Below, in pieces: positions 51,567 to 59,948 of a stretch of 64,000 nucleotides of DNA. Both the position numbers and the translations under genes were made by a program. The notes beneath the pieces are model-generated. The model did no database searches and had not been told where the DNA came from. It saw nothing but the letters and a program-made list of their open reading frames with translations. The stretch's first letter is position 1. Each line of letters opens with the position of its first letter. The stretch is from Metallosphaera javensis (ex Sakai et al. 2022) (GTDB lineage Archaea; Thermoproteota; Thermoprotei_A; Sulfolobales; Sulfolobaceae): NCBI GenBank assembly GCA_021654415.1, contig AP024487.1, positions 2,321,001-2,385,000 on the forward strand, in the 5' to 3' direction.

Positions 51567-52424
51567 ATGCGCGTGGGGTTAGCCGGATTAGGAGTAATGG
51601 GTTGGAGAATAGCTGTCAACTTAAGAAATGCAGGCAAGCTGGACGTGGTGTATAACAGGACTACCTCCAAGGCGGAGGAGTTCTCCAAGAAATATCAGGT
51701 GAAGATAGCCAAGAATGTCAGAGAGTTGGCTCAGGAGTCAGACGTGATAATCCTCATGCTATCTGACGACATGGCGGTCAAGGAAGTGATATCGGAAATC
51801 CTCCCTGTGGTCAGGGGTAAAACTTTGGTAGACATGTCCACCATCTCTCCCTCACTTAGCATGGAGTTAGCAACACAGGTATTCAACGCCGGAGGAAGGA
51901 TGTACGACGCTCCCGTGGTGGGTACTTCTGTCATGGTGGAACAGAAGAGGTTAACGGTACTGGTAGGGGGACCAGAGGATGGATTCCCAGAGATACGGGA
52001 CCTTCTCTCCCACACCGCTTCCACCGTGCTATACATGGGTAAGAACGGAATGGGCCTATACGCTAAACTGGTTAACAACTTGCTCATAGGTGCCTACGTG
52101 GCCTCTATGGCCGAGGCATTCAACCTGGGAGTCAAGAGCGGACTGGATCCCAAGCTTGTGGCTGAATTCCTCGCCAAGTACAGCAGTGCCAGATCTCCCA
52201 CATCCGAGATCAAGGCCGGAAAGATGGCCTCCAGGGACTACTCGACCCAATTCGCCACCAAACATATGAGAAAGGACCTTGAGATAATAGATAGGGAGGC
52301 TCAGAGGCTGAGAATAATCACCCCGATGTCCTCCCTCGCCCTCCAGCTCTACAGGATGGCGGAGTCCTGGGGCTTCTCGGAGGACGACTACATCTCGGTA
52401 CTGGAGGTCTTCATGAAAAAATAG
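51567..52424 (+). CDS. NAD(P)-dependent beta-hydroxyacid dehydrogenase family protein
   Basis: 285 residues. Rossmann motif GLAGLGVMGWRIAVNL at the N-terminus, DMSTISPS in the middle, DAPVVGTSVMVEQKRLTVLVGG and the catalytic-lysine segment GLYAKLVNNLL (about residue 170). This is the 3-hydroxyisobutyrate / tartronate semialdehyde reductase family; substrate specificity cannot be read from sequence. Eight bp downstream of the Pus10-like gene. Confidence 0.88.
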   Translation: MRVGLAGLGVMGWRIAVNLRNAGKLDVVYNRTTSKAEEFSKKYQVKIAKNVRELAQESDVIILMLSDDMAVKEVISEILPVVRGKTLVDMSTISPSLSMELATQVFNAGGRMYDAPVVGTSVMVEQKRLTVLVGGPEDGFPEIRDLLSHTASTVLYMGKNGMGLYAKLVNNLLIGAYVASMAEAFNLGVKSGLDPKLVAEFLAKYSSARSPTSEIKAGKMASRDYSTQFATKHMRKDLEIIDREAQRLRIITPMSSLALQLYRMAESWGFSEDDYISVLEVFMKK

Positions 52425-52448
52425 GGGTGTTTCGTCATAAAGACATGG

Positions 52449-53498
52449 ATGATCACACCTCTTTTTCTTCCTGTTAGAGGAGGAACAGAAGTCCACGTTT
52501 ATAATCTGAGCAAGGAACTGGTTAAGCTTTCGGTTGGCGTTGAAGTACATACTACCAGGGATACTTACGAGGAAAAGGGTGTTCTCAAACCGCTCGAGGT
52601 TATAGACGGGATAAAGGTGATAAGGCATCCCAGGACATGGAGATTTAGTAAGGAACCCGATTTACTCCATTTTCATAACCTAGGAAGAAAATTTAGTCCC
52701 TGGAACCTTTACACCTTTTGGTTTACCTTATTTGAGTCAAGATTTTACGATATTCCCATGGTCATAACTCCACACGACATTTTTGTGGTAAATAGGGGAC
52801 TCATTTTAGATACGTTACAGAGGTACATGGGAAATAGACTTCACCGCATAATCGCAGTAAGCGAGTGGGAAAAGGAAGAGATGATAAGAAAAGGTTTCCA
52901 AGGAAGCAAGATTGTAACCATACCAAACGGCGTAGAAGATAAGGTATTTGACTACCCAGCAAGGGAAGGAACACATGACTATTTATTCTATTTGGCTAGA
53001 ATTAGTCCCGAAAAGGGCCAACTATTTGCCGTTAAATGCGTCGAGAATATGGACATTAAGTTAGTGCTGGCGGGACAGGTGAGAGATCGGGAATATTTTG
53101 AACTTCTGATGAGGACTGTAAAGGAATTAGGACTAGAAAACAAGGTAAAGTATCTAGGACAGGTGACGGACGAGGAAAAATACGCCTTGATTGATGGTTC
53201 TCTTGCGCTCATCTTAACGTCGGAAGTCGAGGCGGATCCATTAGTGGTTAAGGAGGCCATGGTTAGGGGAGTTCCAGTTATTGTTGGCGATAGGGCAAAG
53301 GTTCTTCCCACTTTAGTCAAGGATCGCGTTAATGGGTTTGTGGTCTCCAACTGTGAGCAACTGAAACAGGCAGTAGAGTCCCTAAGGGACCCAAACCTGA
53401 GGAAAGAGATAGGAGAAAGAAACAGGGAAATCTCCAAGAACTGGAGATGGAGAGAAGTGTCCCTTAAGGTTCTCGAGCTTTACAAGAGCCTTACCTAA
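52449..53498 (+). CDS. GT4-family glycosyltransferase
   Basis: 349 residues. Segments of the GT-B fold: [22 protein letters not shown] at the start (donor-binding glycine loop), [27 protein letters not shown], and the E-x7-E motif in [14 protein letters not shown] (about residues 257-270). It would transfer a sugar from a nucleotide to a lipid, protein or glycan, perhaps for S-layer N-glycosylation. The only in-frame codon before the ATG at 52449 that could extend to a natural N-terminus is ATA. The gene looks more AT-rich than its neighbours, possibly transferred. Confidence 0.85.
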   Translation: MITPLFLPVRGGTEVHVYNLSKELVKLSVGVEVHTTRDTYEEKGVLKPLEVIDGIKVIRHPRTWRFSKEPDLLHFHNLGRKFSPWNLYTFWFTLFESRFYDIPMVITPHDIFVVNRGLILDTLQRYMGNRLHRIIAVSEWEKEEMIRKGFQGSKIVTIPNGVEDKVFDYPAREGTHDYLFYLARISPEKGQLFAVKCVENMDIKLVLAGQVRDREYFELLMRTVKELGLENKVKYLGQVTDEEKYALIDGSLALILTSEVEADPLVVKEAMVRGVPVIVGDRAKVLPTLVKDRVNGFVVSNCEQLKQAVESLRDPNLRKEIGERNREISKNWRWREVSLKVLELYKSLT

Positions 53499-53571
53499 CT
53501 CGTGTTTCCCAGTTGCAAATCGCATCTCTCATTTCCCAACATTTTTAACGTCTCCCCTCTCTCTTTACCCG

Positions 53572-54366
53572 ATGTTTCCTGTTCAGGGAAAAAGAGTCCT
53601 TGTTACCTCATCCACGGAGGGAATAGGCAGGGGAGTTGCAGAGACCTTCGCCTCCAACGGTGCAATCGTCACAATCACCTCCAGATCCAGAGAGAAGCTG
53701 GAGAGCGCCCTGCACCACCTGAGGAGAATTAACCCAGCAGTTTACGGCACCCAATCAGACATGACCAATCTGGACTCGCTGAACTCCCTGGTCTCATACG
53801 CCCTCCACGTGATGGGAGGAATCGACATCCTGGTGGTGAACTCTGGAAATCCACCCAGGGAGCCAGTCACCTTTTCAGGCACCGAGATCCAAGACTGGGA
53901 GCATGCAATTAGGTTATATCTGCTCAGCGCAGTCTCGCTCACCAAACTTGTCATCCCCAACATGGTCTCCAGAGGATGGGGCAGGATCTTCTTTCTCTCC
54001 TCCTGGACCGTGAGGGAACCCCAGAGCATTCTAGTCCTTGCAGACGTTTCCCGTTCACCCCTCCTCCAGCTCACCAAGATACTCTCCAGGGATTACGGGA
54101 AACATGGCATCACAGTGAATACCATCCTCATGGGGAGCTTTCCCACCGAGGGGGCCAGAAGGACCCTTTCCCGATACGCCGAATCCAAGGGCCTTCCCTT
54201 CGATCAAGTTTGGAAGGAGAGAGTTCTGGACCCCATCTCAGTTGGCAGGATAGGTGACGTGAAGAGGGACCTCGGTTCTCTCCTCCTCTTCCTCTCAAGC
54301 GATATGGGTAGCTACATCACAGGCACAGGAATCCTAGTAGATGGAGGAACCAGTTCCGCAGTTTAA
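53572..54366 (+). CDS. Short-chain dehydrogenase/reductase with altered active site
   Basis: 264 residues; TATA catttttaacg at about 53541-53551 implies a leaderless mRNA. The nucleotide loop TSSTEGIGRGVAETFAS and LVVNSGNPP (NxAG variant) are SDR-like, and the C-terminus YITGTGILVDGGTSS is standard. The serine is present (FFLSSW), but at the places of the catalytic Tyr (+13) and Lys (+17) the sequence has Ala and Arg (LVLADVSRSPLLQLTK). It may use a different chemistry or be a binding protein. Substrate unknown. Confidence 0.85.
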   Translation: MFPVQGKRVLVTSSTEGIGRGVAETFASNGAIVTITSRSREKLESALHHLRRINPAVYGTQSDMTNLDSLNSLVSYALHVMGGIDILVVNSGNPPREPVTFSGTEIQDWEHAIRLYLLSAVSLTKLVIPNMVSRGWGRIFFLSSWTVREPQSILVLADVSRSPLLQLTKILSRDYGKHGITVNTILMGSFPTEGARRTLSRYAESKGLPFDQVWKERVLDPISVGRIGDVKRDLGSLLLFLSSDMGSYITGTGILVDGGTSSAV

Positions 54367-54395
54367 GGCAGTCCTTCAATGTCAGTCATTGATAA

Positions 54396-54427
54396 ACTCA
54401 TGGTATTATCAATTGCGATACTCATGG
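54396..54427 (+). repeat. Direct repeat upstream of cren7
   Basis: ACTCATGG occurs at 54396-54403 and 54420-54427, 24 bp apart, just upstream of the TATA box gtttataata (54432-54441). This could be a tandem operator. Confidence 0.3.
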
Positions 54428-54463
54428 AAAGGTTTATAATATGAGTCCTACAACATTAAATTG

Positions 54464-54649
54464 ATGAACATGACATACAAGAAGGCAGTCAAGATCAAGA
54501 CGCCTGGAGGAAAGGAAGCTGAGCTAGCCCCAGAAAAGGCATGGACCCTAGCCCCTAAGGGCAGGAAAGGAGTCAAGATAGGCCTGTTCAAGGACCCCGA
54601 GTCGGGGAAGTACTTCAGGCACAAGCTACCCGACGACTATCCAGTTTAA
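54464..54649 (+). CDS. cren7: Chromatin protein Cren7
   Basis: 61 residues from the ATG at 54464, which fits the leaderless start expected from the TATA box; an ATG two codons later would give 59. The SH3-like protein reads [48 protein letters not shown] and is nearly the known Cren7 of Sulfolobus. It bends and stabilises DNA, and is found in nearly all crenarchaea. Third nucleoid protein gene in the window after alba and alba2. Confidence 0.96.
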
Positions 54650-54679
54650 ACTTTTTATTGAGATCCCGATTCTTCCCTG

Positions 54680-55354
54680 ATGAAACTGGTAGTCAAGGTA
54701 ACAGGGAAGTTTTTTGATGCTGAAGGAGACAAGAGCCAACTCTCGTCATCCATCAGGTCCCTTGTGCAGGAGGGTCATCGCGTGGCCCTGGTGACGGGAG
54801 GAGGGGCCACCGCGAGGAGATACATCTCTCTGGGCAGGTCCCTTAACCTGAACGAGGCAAGCCTCGACCTCCTTGGAATCTGGGTGGCCAGGCTCAACGC
54901 GTTCCTCATGGCCATGTCCATGCCCGACCTGGCCTACGCCAGGATTCCGGAGAGCCTGGAACAGTTCCTGGAGTACTGGGGTCACGGAAAGGTGGTGGTG
55001 GTTGGAGGATTTCAGCCTGGACAATCCACCGCTGCTGTCTCAGCCCTGGTGGCGGAGGCAATTTCGGCTGACTATCTGATCATGGTCACCACGGTGGAGG
55101 GGGTGTTTGACAGCGATCCCAAGAAGAACCCCAACGCCAGGTTCCTCCCCCGGGTCACCACAACCCAGTTGAGATCCATCCTGGAGTCCACTCAGTCCGT
55201 CAAGGCGGGGACATACGAGCTTCTGGATCCCATGGCCATGAAGATCGTGGAGAGGTCCAGGATCAGGGTGATAGTGACAAGCGTTGACAAGATAGGGAAG
55301 CTTGCAAGAATTATTAAGGGAGAAGAAACTGCTAGTATAGTTGAGCCGGTGTAA
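54680..55354 (+). CDS. pyrH: Uridylate (UMP) kinase
   Basis: 224 residues. Amino-acid-kinase fold: LVVKVTGKFFD at the N-terminus, LVTGGGATARRYI, VVVVGGFQPGQSTAAVSALVAEAI, VEGVFDSDPKKNPNA (nucleotide site) and DPMAMKIVERSRI. It makes UDP from UMP, the archaeal short form. TATA near 54652 and a start at 54680 imply a leaderless mRNA. The next gene starts 2 bp after its stop. Confidence 0.95.
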   Translation: MKLVVKVTGKFFDAEGDKSQLSSSIRSLVQEGHRVALVTGGGATARRYISLGRSLNLNEASLDLLGIWVARLNAFLMAMSMPDLAYARIPESLEQFLEYWGHGKVVVVGGFQPGQSTAAVSALVAEAISADYLIMVTTVEGVFDSDPKKNPNARFLPRVTTTQLRSILESTQSVKAGTYELLDPMAMKIVERSRIRVIVTSVDKIGKLARIIKGEETASIVEPV

Positions 55355-55356
55355 CC

Positions 55357-55629
55357 ATGTCAGTCCTGGATCAAGAGGAGTTCGTGGAGCTCAGAAAGTA
55401 CAAATCCAAGGTAAACCCCAAAGAAGTGGAGGCAATACTCTCCGAGGTGGAAATGGAGAGCAGGAAGAACGCGATCAAGACTGCCCTCATCTTCGTGTAC
55501 GCCAACCACGTGGAGTCCATCACAAGGAACAGGCCCCTCTACAACCTGATCGGGGCAATCCTCGAGAAGTATTCCCCCAAGATGGGGATAGAAAGCGTTA
55601 AAGAACTCATATTAAACTCCCTATCTTAG
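55357..55629 (+). CDS. Small conserved helical protein downstream of pyrH
   Basis: 90 residues, predicted helical throughout: VLDQEEFVELRKYKSKVNPKEVEAILSEVEMESRKNAIK, with no cysteines or catalytic motif. Spacing of 2 bp to pyrH indicates one mRNA. I do not recognise the family. A promoter for the next gene lies in the 74-bp gap after it. Confidence 0.7.
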   Translation: MSVLDQEEFVELRKYKSKVNPKEVEAILSEVEMESRKNAIKTALIFVYANHVESITRNRPLYNLIGAILEKYSPKMGIESVKELILNSLS

Positions 55630-55703
55630 TTCGAACTTTTCACTGGTCTTTTACGTAGATATTAATAAGTTTCTTACCGATCTAGAACTTCTAGGTGCGA
55701 TAG

Positions 55704-57086
55704 ATGAAAGTAGGTATACTGGACTCTACTTTGAGGGAAGGCGAACAGACTCCCGGAGTTGTGTTCACCACGGAACAGAGGGTTGAGATAGCCAAGGCCT
55801 TGTCAGACCTGGGAGTTTCCATGATCGAGGCCGGTCACCCGGCGGTTTCACCGGACATTTACGAGGGAATAAAGAGGATTGTGAAGCTCAAGAGGGAGGG
55901 GGAAATAACCTCAGAAATCCTAGGCCACAGCAGGGCAGTGAAGAGGGATGTGGAGGTAGCCAGCGAACTGGAAGTTGACAGGATAGCCATCTTCTACGGG
56001 GTCAGTGACATTCATCTCAAGGCCAAGACCAGGACCACAAGGGAGGAGGCACTCAACATCATTGCGGACGTGGTTCAATACGCCAGATCGCACGGGGTTA
56101 AGGTCAGGTTCACCGCCGAGGACGCGACCAGGACCGACCTGGATTATCTAGTTAAGGTGGCGAAGACGGCGAGGGATGCTGGAGCTGACAGGGTGAGCAT
56201 AGCAGACACGGTGGGAATCCTCTATCCCACCAAGACCAGGGAACTATTCTCCTACCTCGTGAGGGAGGTGCCTGGAGTTGAGTTCGATATCCACGCCCAC
56301 AACGACCTTGGAATGGCTGTAGCCAACGCCCTGGCAGCCGTTGAGGGCGGGGCAACCATAATCCACGCCACGGTGAACGGTCTCGGAGAGAGGGTTGGGA
56401 TAGTGCCTCTCCAGACCGTGGCAGCTGCACTGAAGTATCACTTTAACGTGGACGTGGTGAGGCTGGACAAGCTGTCGTCTGTTGCCTCCCTTGTGGAGAA
56501 GTACAGCGGAATACCTATGCCCCCCAACACACCAATCACGGGAGATTACGCCTTCGTACATAAGGCAGGAGTTCACGTGGCCGGAATATTGAGCGATCCC
56601 AGAACCTACGAGTTCATGCCGCCTGAGGTCTTTGGCAGGTCCAGGGACTACGTCATAGACAAGTACACGGGGAAGCACGCACTCAAGGACAGGTTTGAAA
56701 GACTGGGGGTGAAACTGGACGACAGGGAGATGGAACAGGTCCTCGCAAAGATCAAGTCCAGCGAGGGAACCAGGTACTTCAGGGACGTGGACCTCCTGGA
56801 GATAGCTGAGGAGGTGACCGGGAAGGTGCTGAAACCCAGACCCCCTGAGAGGATAGAGGCCGTGGTCTCAGTGAAGTGTGGCTCAAACGTTTACACCACA
56901 TCCGTGACCAGGAGGCTGGCCGTGATCCCGGGGGTTAAGGAGGTAATGGAGATCTCAGGTGATTACGACATAGTGGTCAGGGTGGAGGCCAGGGATTCGG
57001 CTGAGCTCAACAACATTGTGGAGAGCATAAGGTCAGTGAAGGGAGTGGAGTCAACGCTGACATCCCTGGTGCTCAAGAAAATGTAG
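55704..57086 (+). CDS. hcs: Homocitrate synthase (lysine pathway) fused to a RAM domain
   Basis: 460 residues. First enzyme of the aminoadipate/LysW lysine pathway: condenses acetyl-CoA with 2-oxoglutarate. Alpha-isopropylmalate-synthase superfamily motifs: LDSTLREGEQTPGVVFTTEQ (residues 6-25), IHAHNDLGMAVANALAAVEGGA and HATVNGLGERVG. The C-terminal 80 residues (AVVSVKCGSNVYTTSVTRRLAVIPGVKEVMEISGDYDIVVRVEA and on, described in parts) are a ferredoxin-like RAM domain of the Lrp type, a likely lysine sensor giving feedback control. SD AGGTG at 55692-55696 and TATA tattaataag at 55660-55669. Confidence 0.92.
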   Translation: MKVGILDSTLREGEQTPGVVFTTEQRVEIAKALSDLGVSMIEAGHPAVSPDIYEGIKRIVKLKREGEITSEILGHSRAVKRDVEVASELEVDRIAIFYGVSDIHLKAKTRTTREEALNIIADVVQYARSHGVKVRFTAEDATRTDLDYLVKVAKTARDAGADRVSIADTVGILYPTKTRELFSYLVREVPGVEFDIHAHNDLGMAVANALAAVEGGATIIHATVNGLGERVGIVPLQTVAAALKYHFNVDVVRLDKLSSVASLVEKYSGIPMPPNTPITGDYAFVHKAGVHVAGILSDPRTYEFMPPEVFGRSRDYVIDKYTGKHALKDRFERLGVKLDDREMEQVLAKIKSSEGTRYFRDVDLLEIAEEVTGKVLKPRPPERIEAVVSVKCGSNVYTTSVTRRLAVIPGVKEVMEISGDYDIVVRVEARDSAELNNIVESIRSVKGVESTLTSLVLKKM

Positions 57087-57138
57087 TTGACCCTGGGCTT
57101 GAACCACCTCCAGGCAAAACCTTCGCTTGTTGTGTTGC

Positions 57139-58392
57139 TACAGTGTCGTTAAGCTTACATTCTGTTTTATCGCTTTGCGACTTCTCATTGAATTCCTTGA
57201 TAGCACTTTTCGGAACTTACCTTAGACTGAACAGTTTCTTGACATCACCAACCTCGAGGTAAAGAGTTTTAAGCAGGCGGGAGAGCCGTACGACTCCCAG
57301 GCTCTCCCCAAGGACGTATCTCAGGGAGAGGAGGAAGTTCAACGTGATCGAGATGAGCTTGACGTAACCAAGGTTCTTACTCCACGTCCTGAACGAACCA
57401 TTCTCCAGGCCCAGAGCCTTCAGTTCCCTTATCACCACCTCCACGTCCCACCTGTTCTCCCATGCCGTGAGTATCTCCTCAGGGGACATGGAGAGGTCGG
57501 TGGAGAAGAGGTATCTCCTGCCGTAACCCTTATAGTCCAGTACAACTAACTTCACGGGGACTCCCAGGTACGTGACGTGGTGTTCTCCTTCGGGGAGGAG
57601 TCCAACGGGCACGGACCTGTCACCCTCGACGACCCGTGCGCTGGACTTGAGGGAGGACACCACGTCGGAGAGGAGGGTCCTCCCGTTCACGTACCAGGAG
57701 TCGAAGGTTATGACCTGTACGTTGAGCTCCCTCCTCAACCTGTCCAGGACCTGGAGGGTCATGTCCACCTTCGTGGAGAAATTCAGGTCCTGTCCCACGG
57801 CCTTGGCCATCTCGGCCACCTTCCTGGCCACGTACGCGTCTACGTGGACCAGGTACACCTCGCCCGTGACCAGGTCCCTCACCGTGACCACCAGGAGCTG
57901 GATGGCGGGTATGAAGGCCCCCTTCACCCTGGAGTAGAACATGGCCAGGTTCCTGGACACGGGCATGGCCCTGGCGTAGGCCTTCTCGTCGAAGGTATCG
58001 TCCACCGCCACCTGCACTGGATGATCTCCAACCAGGAGCTTCACAGGTGGGAGCAGGTCAACGTCAGCCAGCTCGTCAAGCTTGCCCAGCACGCTCTCGT
58101 AGTCGAAACCCACGGCCTCAGCCCTACCCGCCAGACTTCCCCTCTCCGCGATCACAGCCAGAAGCAGCTTCCTCACAACGTCAGCCCTGAACTTCCTTAG
58201 CGCATCCCTCAGCGCGTTCAGGTAATCCCTCCTCCACCTTAGCGCCTCCTTCAGTTTCCTCAGCCACTTTCCCCTTCTCATTATTCAAAACCCGTATTAC
58301 CCAGGTAAAAAACTTTTCAAGGGCCGAGGCACTGACGTCAAGTTCAGGGAAATGCTATCCTTGAAACTTAAAATGCTAATATGACAACTATG
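57139..58392 (-). mobile_element. IS4-like insertion sequence with eroded ends (copy B, parent of MITEs)
   Basis: About 1.25 kb. The left end (tacagtgtcgtta at 57139-57151) and right end (tgacaactatg, 58382-58392) are degenerate forms of the 13-bp CATAGTGTCGTCA repeat. The first ~65 bp and last ~37 bp match the outer parts of MITE copies A and C. No clear target duplication remains. The transposase frame is intact. Bounds are approximate. Confidence 0.75.
57217..58281 (-). CDS. DDE transposase, IS4-like superfamily
   Basis: 354 residues. A basic N-terminus, then a catalytic core with VAVDDTFDEKAY (first Asp, about residue 93), VQVITFDSWYVNG (second Asp, about 198) and RWDVEVVIRELKALGL (Glu, the Y-R-E-K-like signature). 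This is an IS4-type DDE enzyme; the element size and the MITE relationship recall the ISC1217 group of Sulfolobus, which should be checked. It can presumably act on the MITEs with intact ends even though its own ends are worn. Confidence 0.85.
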   Translation of the reverse strand: MRRGKWLRKLKEALRWRRDYLNALRDALRKFRADVVRKLLLAVIAERGSLAGRAEAVGFDYESVLGKLDELADVDLLPPVKLLVGDHPVQVAVDDTFDEKAYARAMPVSRNLAMFYSRVKGAFIPAIQLLVVTVRDLVTGEVYLVHVDAYVARKVAEMAKAVGQDLNFSTKVDMTLQVLDRLRRELNVQVITFDSWYVNGRTLLSDVVSSLKSSARVVEGDRSVPVGLLPEGEHHVTYLGVPVKLVVLDYKGYGRRYLFSTDLSMSPEEILTAWENRWDVEVVIRELKALGLENGSFRTWSKNLGYVKLISITLNFLLSLRYVLGESLGVVRLSRLLKTLYLEVGDVKKLFSLR

Positions 58393-58458
58393 GTATGGGC
58401 CTGCAATTTCATGAATTTTTCCTTCTGACCAGCTCGAGAAGGTCCAGAATCACCAACG

Positions 58459-58554
58459 TGCGGGGACGGGGATTTGAACCCCGGATGGCCTGCGCCAGCG
58501 GATCACTCTGGCGGTCTTGAGTCCGCCCCCTTGGACCAGCTCGGGCATCCCCGC
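58459..58554 (-). tRNA. tRNA-Leu, anticodon CAA, with 12-nt intron
   Basis: The minus strand folds with acceptor GCGGGGA / TCCCCGC, discriminator A, and T arm CGGGG-TTCAAAT-CCCCG. A long variable arm (TGGC-GCAG-GCCA) marks class II. The anticodon stem GCGGA pairs with TCCGC only if the 12 bases ACCGCCAGAGTG after position 37 are removed, giving loop CTCAAGA with anticodon CAA and an 84-nt mature tRNA. The intron is at the canonical 37/38 site. CTC of the loop can pair with GAG of the intron to make the splicing helix. TATA-like ttttaa at about 58578-58584. Confidence 0.92.
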
Positions 58555-58657
58555 ACTATTATACGGAGTCCTTCAGGGTTAAAAATATGTTGCGCATCCA
58601 GACTTGCTGTAACTGGGCAGAACCGCAACCCGTGATCGTGTCATGTGGGGTCCCGCA

Positions 58658-58867
58658 CTACCCCAGAATCTCCGCAATCTCGTGTATCGACCTAGAGTTT
58701 CGCATAACTTCATCTTCAAGACCCCGGGACACTGCCAGCAGTTTCACAGCCTCCTCCGCTGCCTTATAGTACTTCTCGCTAGCCTGAACCGCATCTCCCT
58801 TCTCCAACAAGCGATCAGCCTCCTCAATCCAGGATAGTATTAGATGCTTTATCCGAGATTCTGACAA
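58658..58867 (-). CDS. PaREP1-family protein, short copy
   Basis: 69 residues. EEADRLLEKGDAVQASEKYYKAAEEAVKLLAVSRGL is almost the same as residues 10-45 of the gene upstream; the protein then stops early at IHEIAEILG. PaREP1 proteins are HEPN-like helical proteins common in crenarchaea, of unknown role. Its start overlaps the end of the longer copy by 44 bp in another frame. It may be a truncated duplicate. Confidence 0.65.
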   Translation of the reverse strand: MSESRIKHLILSWIEEADRLLEKGDAVQASEKYYKAAEEAVKLLAVSRGLEDEVMRNSRSIHEIAEILG

Positions 58868-59189
58868 GCTCTCTCACTTTCTTAGCCTCCTCTTTAAGAA
58901 TATAAGGTTCAGGAGTAGCGCTCAGAATTAAGATAGCGGATTTCCAGAGATCCTCGATTCCCCCAATCTCCTTCTCCAGTTCTCTCACAGCTTCTTGTAA
59001 ATCGTCGAGACTCCATTTCCCCTTTCTTTCCACTTCCTTAACTATCCTAAGGTTCCTCGAAACGGCTAGAAGCTTGATTGCCTCCTCCGCTGCCTTATAG
59101 TACTTCTCGCTAGCCTGAACCACATCCCCTTTCTCCAGGAGACGATCGGCCTCGCTTAGGTAAACATCAGCCGCGGTTTGAACTATCAT
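58824..59189 (-). CDS. PaREP1-family protein, full copy
   Basis: 121 residues. SEADRLLEKGDVVQASEKYYKAAEEAIKLLAVSRNL then KGKWSLDDLQEAVRELEKEIG and SAILILSATPEPYILKEEAKKVRELV follow the usual PaREP1 domain. A minus-strand TATA (tgttaaatat, about 59211-59220) is 25 bp from the ATG, so the mRNA is leaderless. PaREP1/HEPN proteins are sometimes nuclease or antitoxin partners; nothing here proves that. Forms a tandem overlapping pair with the short copy. Confidence 0.75.
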   Translation of the reverse strand: MIVQTAADVYLSEADRLLEKGDVVQASEKYYKAAEEAIKLLAVSRNLRIVKEVERKGKWSLDDLQEAVRELEKEIGGIEDLWKSAILILSATPEPYILKEEAKKVRELVRISDKASNTILD

Positions 59190-59273
59190 GAGTTAAGATA
59201 ATCTCCCCCGATATTTAACAAGTTATTCCCCTGTCGCAAGCCTGAACAGCACAGATCTGCTTTGAGAATTCCG

Positions 59274-59543
59274 TCAACACAGGTCCTGCGTGTAGCACAG
59301 GTAGGCGTCGTGGAGCTCCTGGCCTACCTCGTCCTGGTGGTCCTCGTGTGGGGGTGATCTAATCTCGTTGATTATGGCCTTGGCTATCTCATTCTCCTCC
59401 ATCCGAAAAAGTGCTCCTGTCCACGGCACGGAGTCAACCATCTTCCTGGCTAACTCCTCATCCACTCCCATGGACACTAGTACTACCTGCACCCTTATTG
59501 CCTTCATGACCGCGTCCATGGCCTCCTTGAAGCCAAAGCCCAT
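59274..59543 (-). CDS. 89-residue protein homologous to the C-terminus of the 486-residue protein
   Basis: The sequence MGFGFKEAMDAVMKAIR, EELARKMVDSVPWTGALFRMEENEIAKAI and DEVGQELHDAYLCY aligns end to end with the last 85 residues of the protein at 59949-61400. The DNA for the second half is nearly identical (see repeat entry). A TATA box (catttataaaag on the minus strand, about 59560-59571) and ATG at 59543 give a leaderless mRNA, so it is an expressed stand-alone gene and not just debris. Helical domain, family unknown. Confidence 0.7.
   Translation of the reverse strand: MGFGFKEAMDAVMKAIRVQVVLVSMGVDEELARKMVDSVPWTGALFRMEENEIAKAIINEIRSPPHEDHQDEVGQELHDAYLCYTQDLC
59292..59402 (-). repeat. 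111-bp near-identical inverted duplicate, left copy
   Basis: This stretch, read on the minus strand, matches 61272-61382 on the plus strand at 110 of 111 positions (one A/C difference). It encodes MEENEIAKAIINEI to DAYLCY in both proteins. The flanking parts of the two genes have diverged. Confidence 0.9.
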
Positions 59544-59579
59544 AGCTCTAAACTAGATATGTGGCTTTTATAAATGTCT

Positions 59580-59608
59580 GGAAAACCTCGCCCTTCAGGG
59601 TAGCTCAC
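59580..59608 (+). mobile_element. IS200/IS605-type right-end remnant (c)
   Basis: GGAAAACCTCGCCCTTCAGG then GTAGCTCAC. It matches remnant (a) at 24400-24433 (minus) except for a shortened loop, and like remnant (b) its CAC is followed by AAAG. No transposase frame is attached. Confidence 0.45.
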
Positions 59609-59948
59609 AAAGCTTCGCGAACATCAATGCACTTCAGGAAAGATCTTATCGGTGGGTCGACGAGACCATCTGGATTCGGGAGACCTGTTGGGGCCCATAC
59701 CCTCTGCTGTGTAGTGTAACGTGAGCGCGGAACATGGTAGCTCCAGCTGAACTTCTAGCGTCAGTACTTTGTGTAAGTTTTTACCCAGTGCTCTCTGAAT
59801 GGTGTCCACGTCGGAAAGTAAAAATTAACCAAAACCACCAATGCACTGAGCTGCTGTTGATGAGTGTGTCCTGCGAAAGTCTTGATCTAGAGATAAATAA
59901 TTTCAGAGCGGAGAGTGGGATAAAAAAGGATAGGTTCTGGTGAGATCC
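59609..59948. other. Gap before the 486-residue protein gene
   Basis: No supported gene. An open frame of 69 codons exists at 59734-59943 but has no family features. A TATA-like ggataaaaaagg at 59919-59930 fits a leaderless start of the next gene at 59949. Confidence 0.4.

Noticed and set aside
57577-58200. 207-codon open frame on the plus strand within the IS
   Set aside because: Antisense to the transposase; its composition (runs of G, H, V and Q) is typical of a shadow frame.
59734-59943. 69-codon frame before the 486-type gene
   Set aside because: No promoter or ribosome site at a fitting distance, no motif, and it runs into the start of the next gene.
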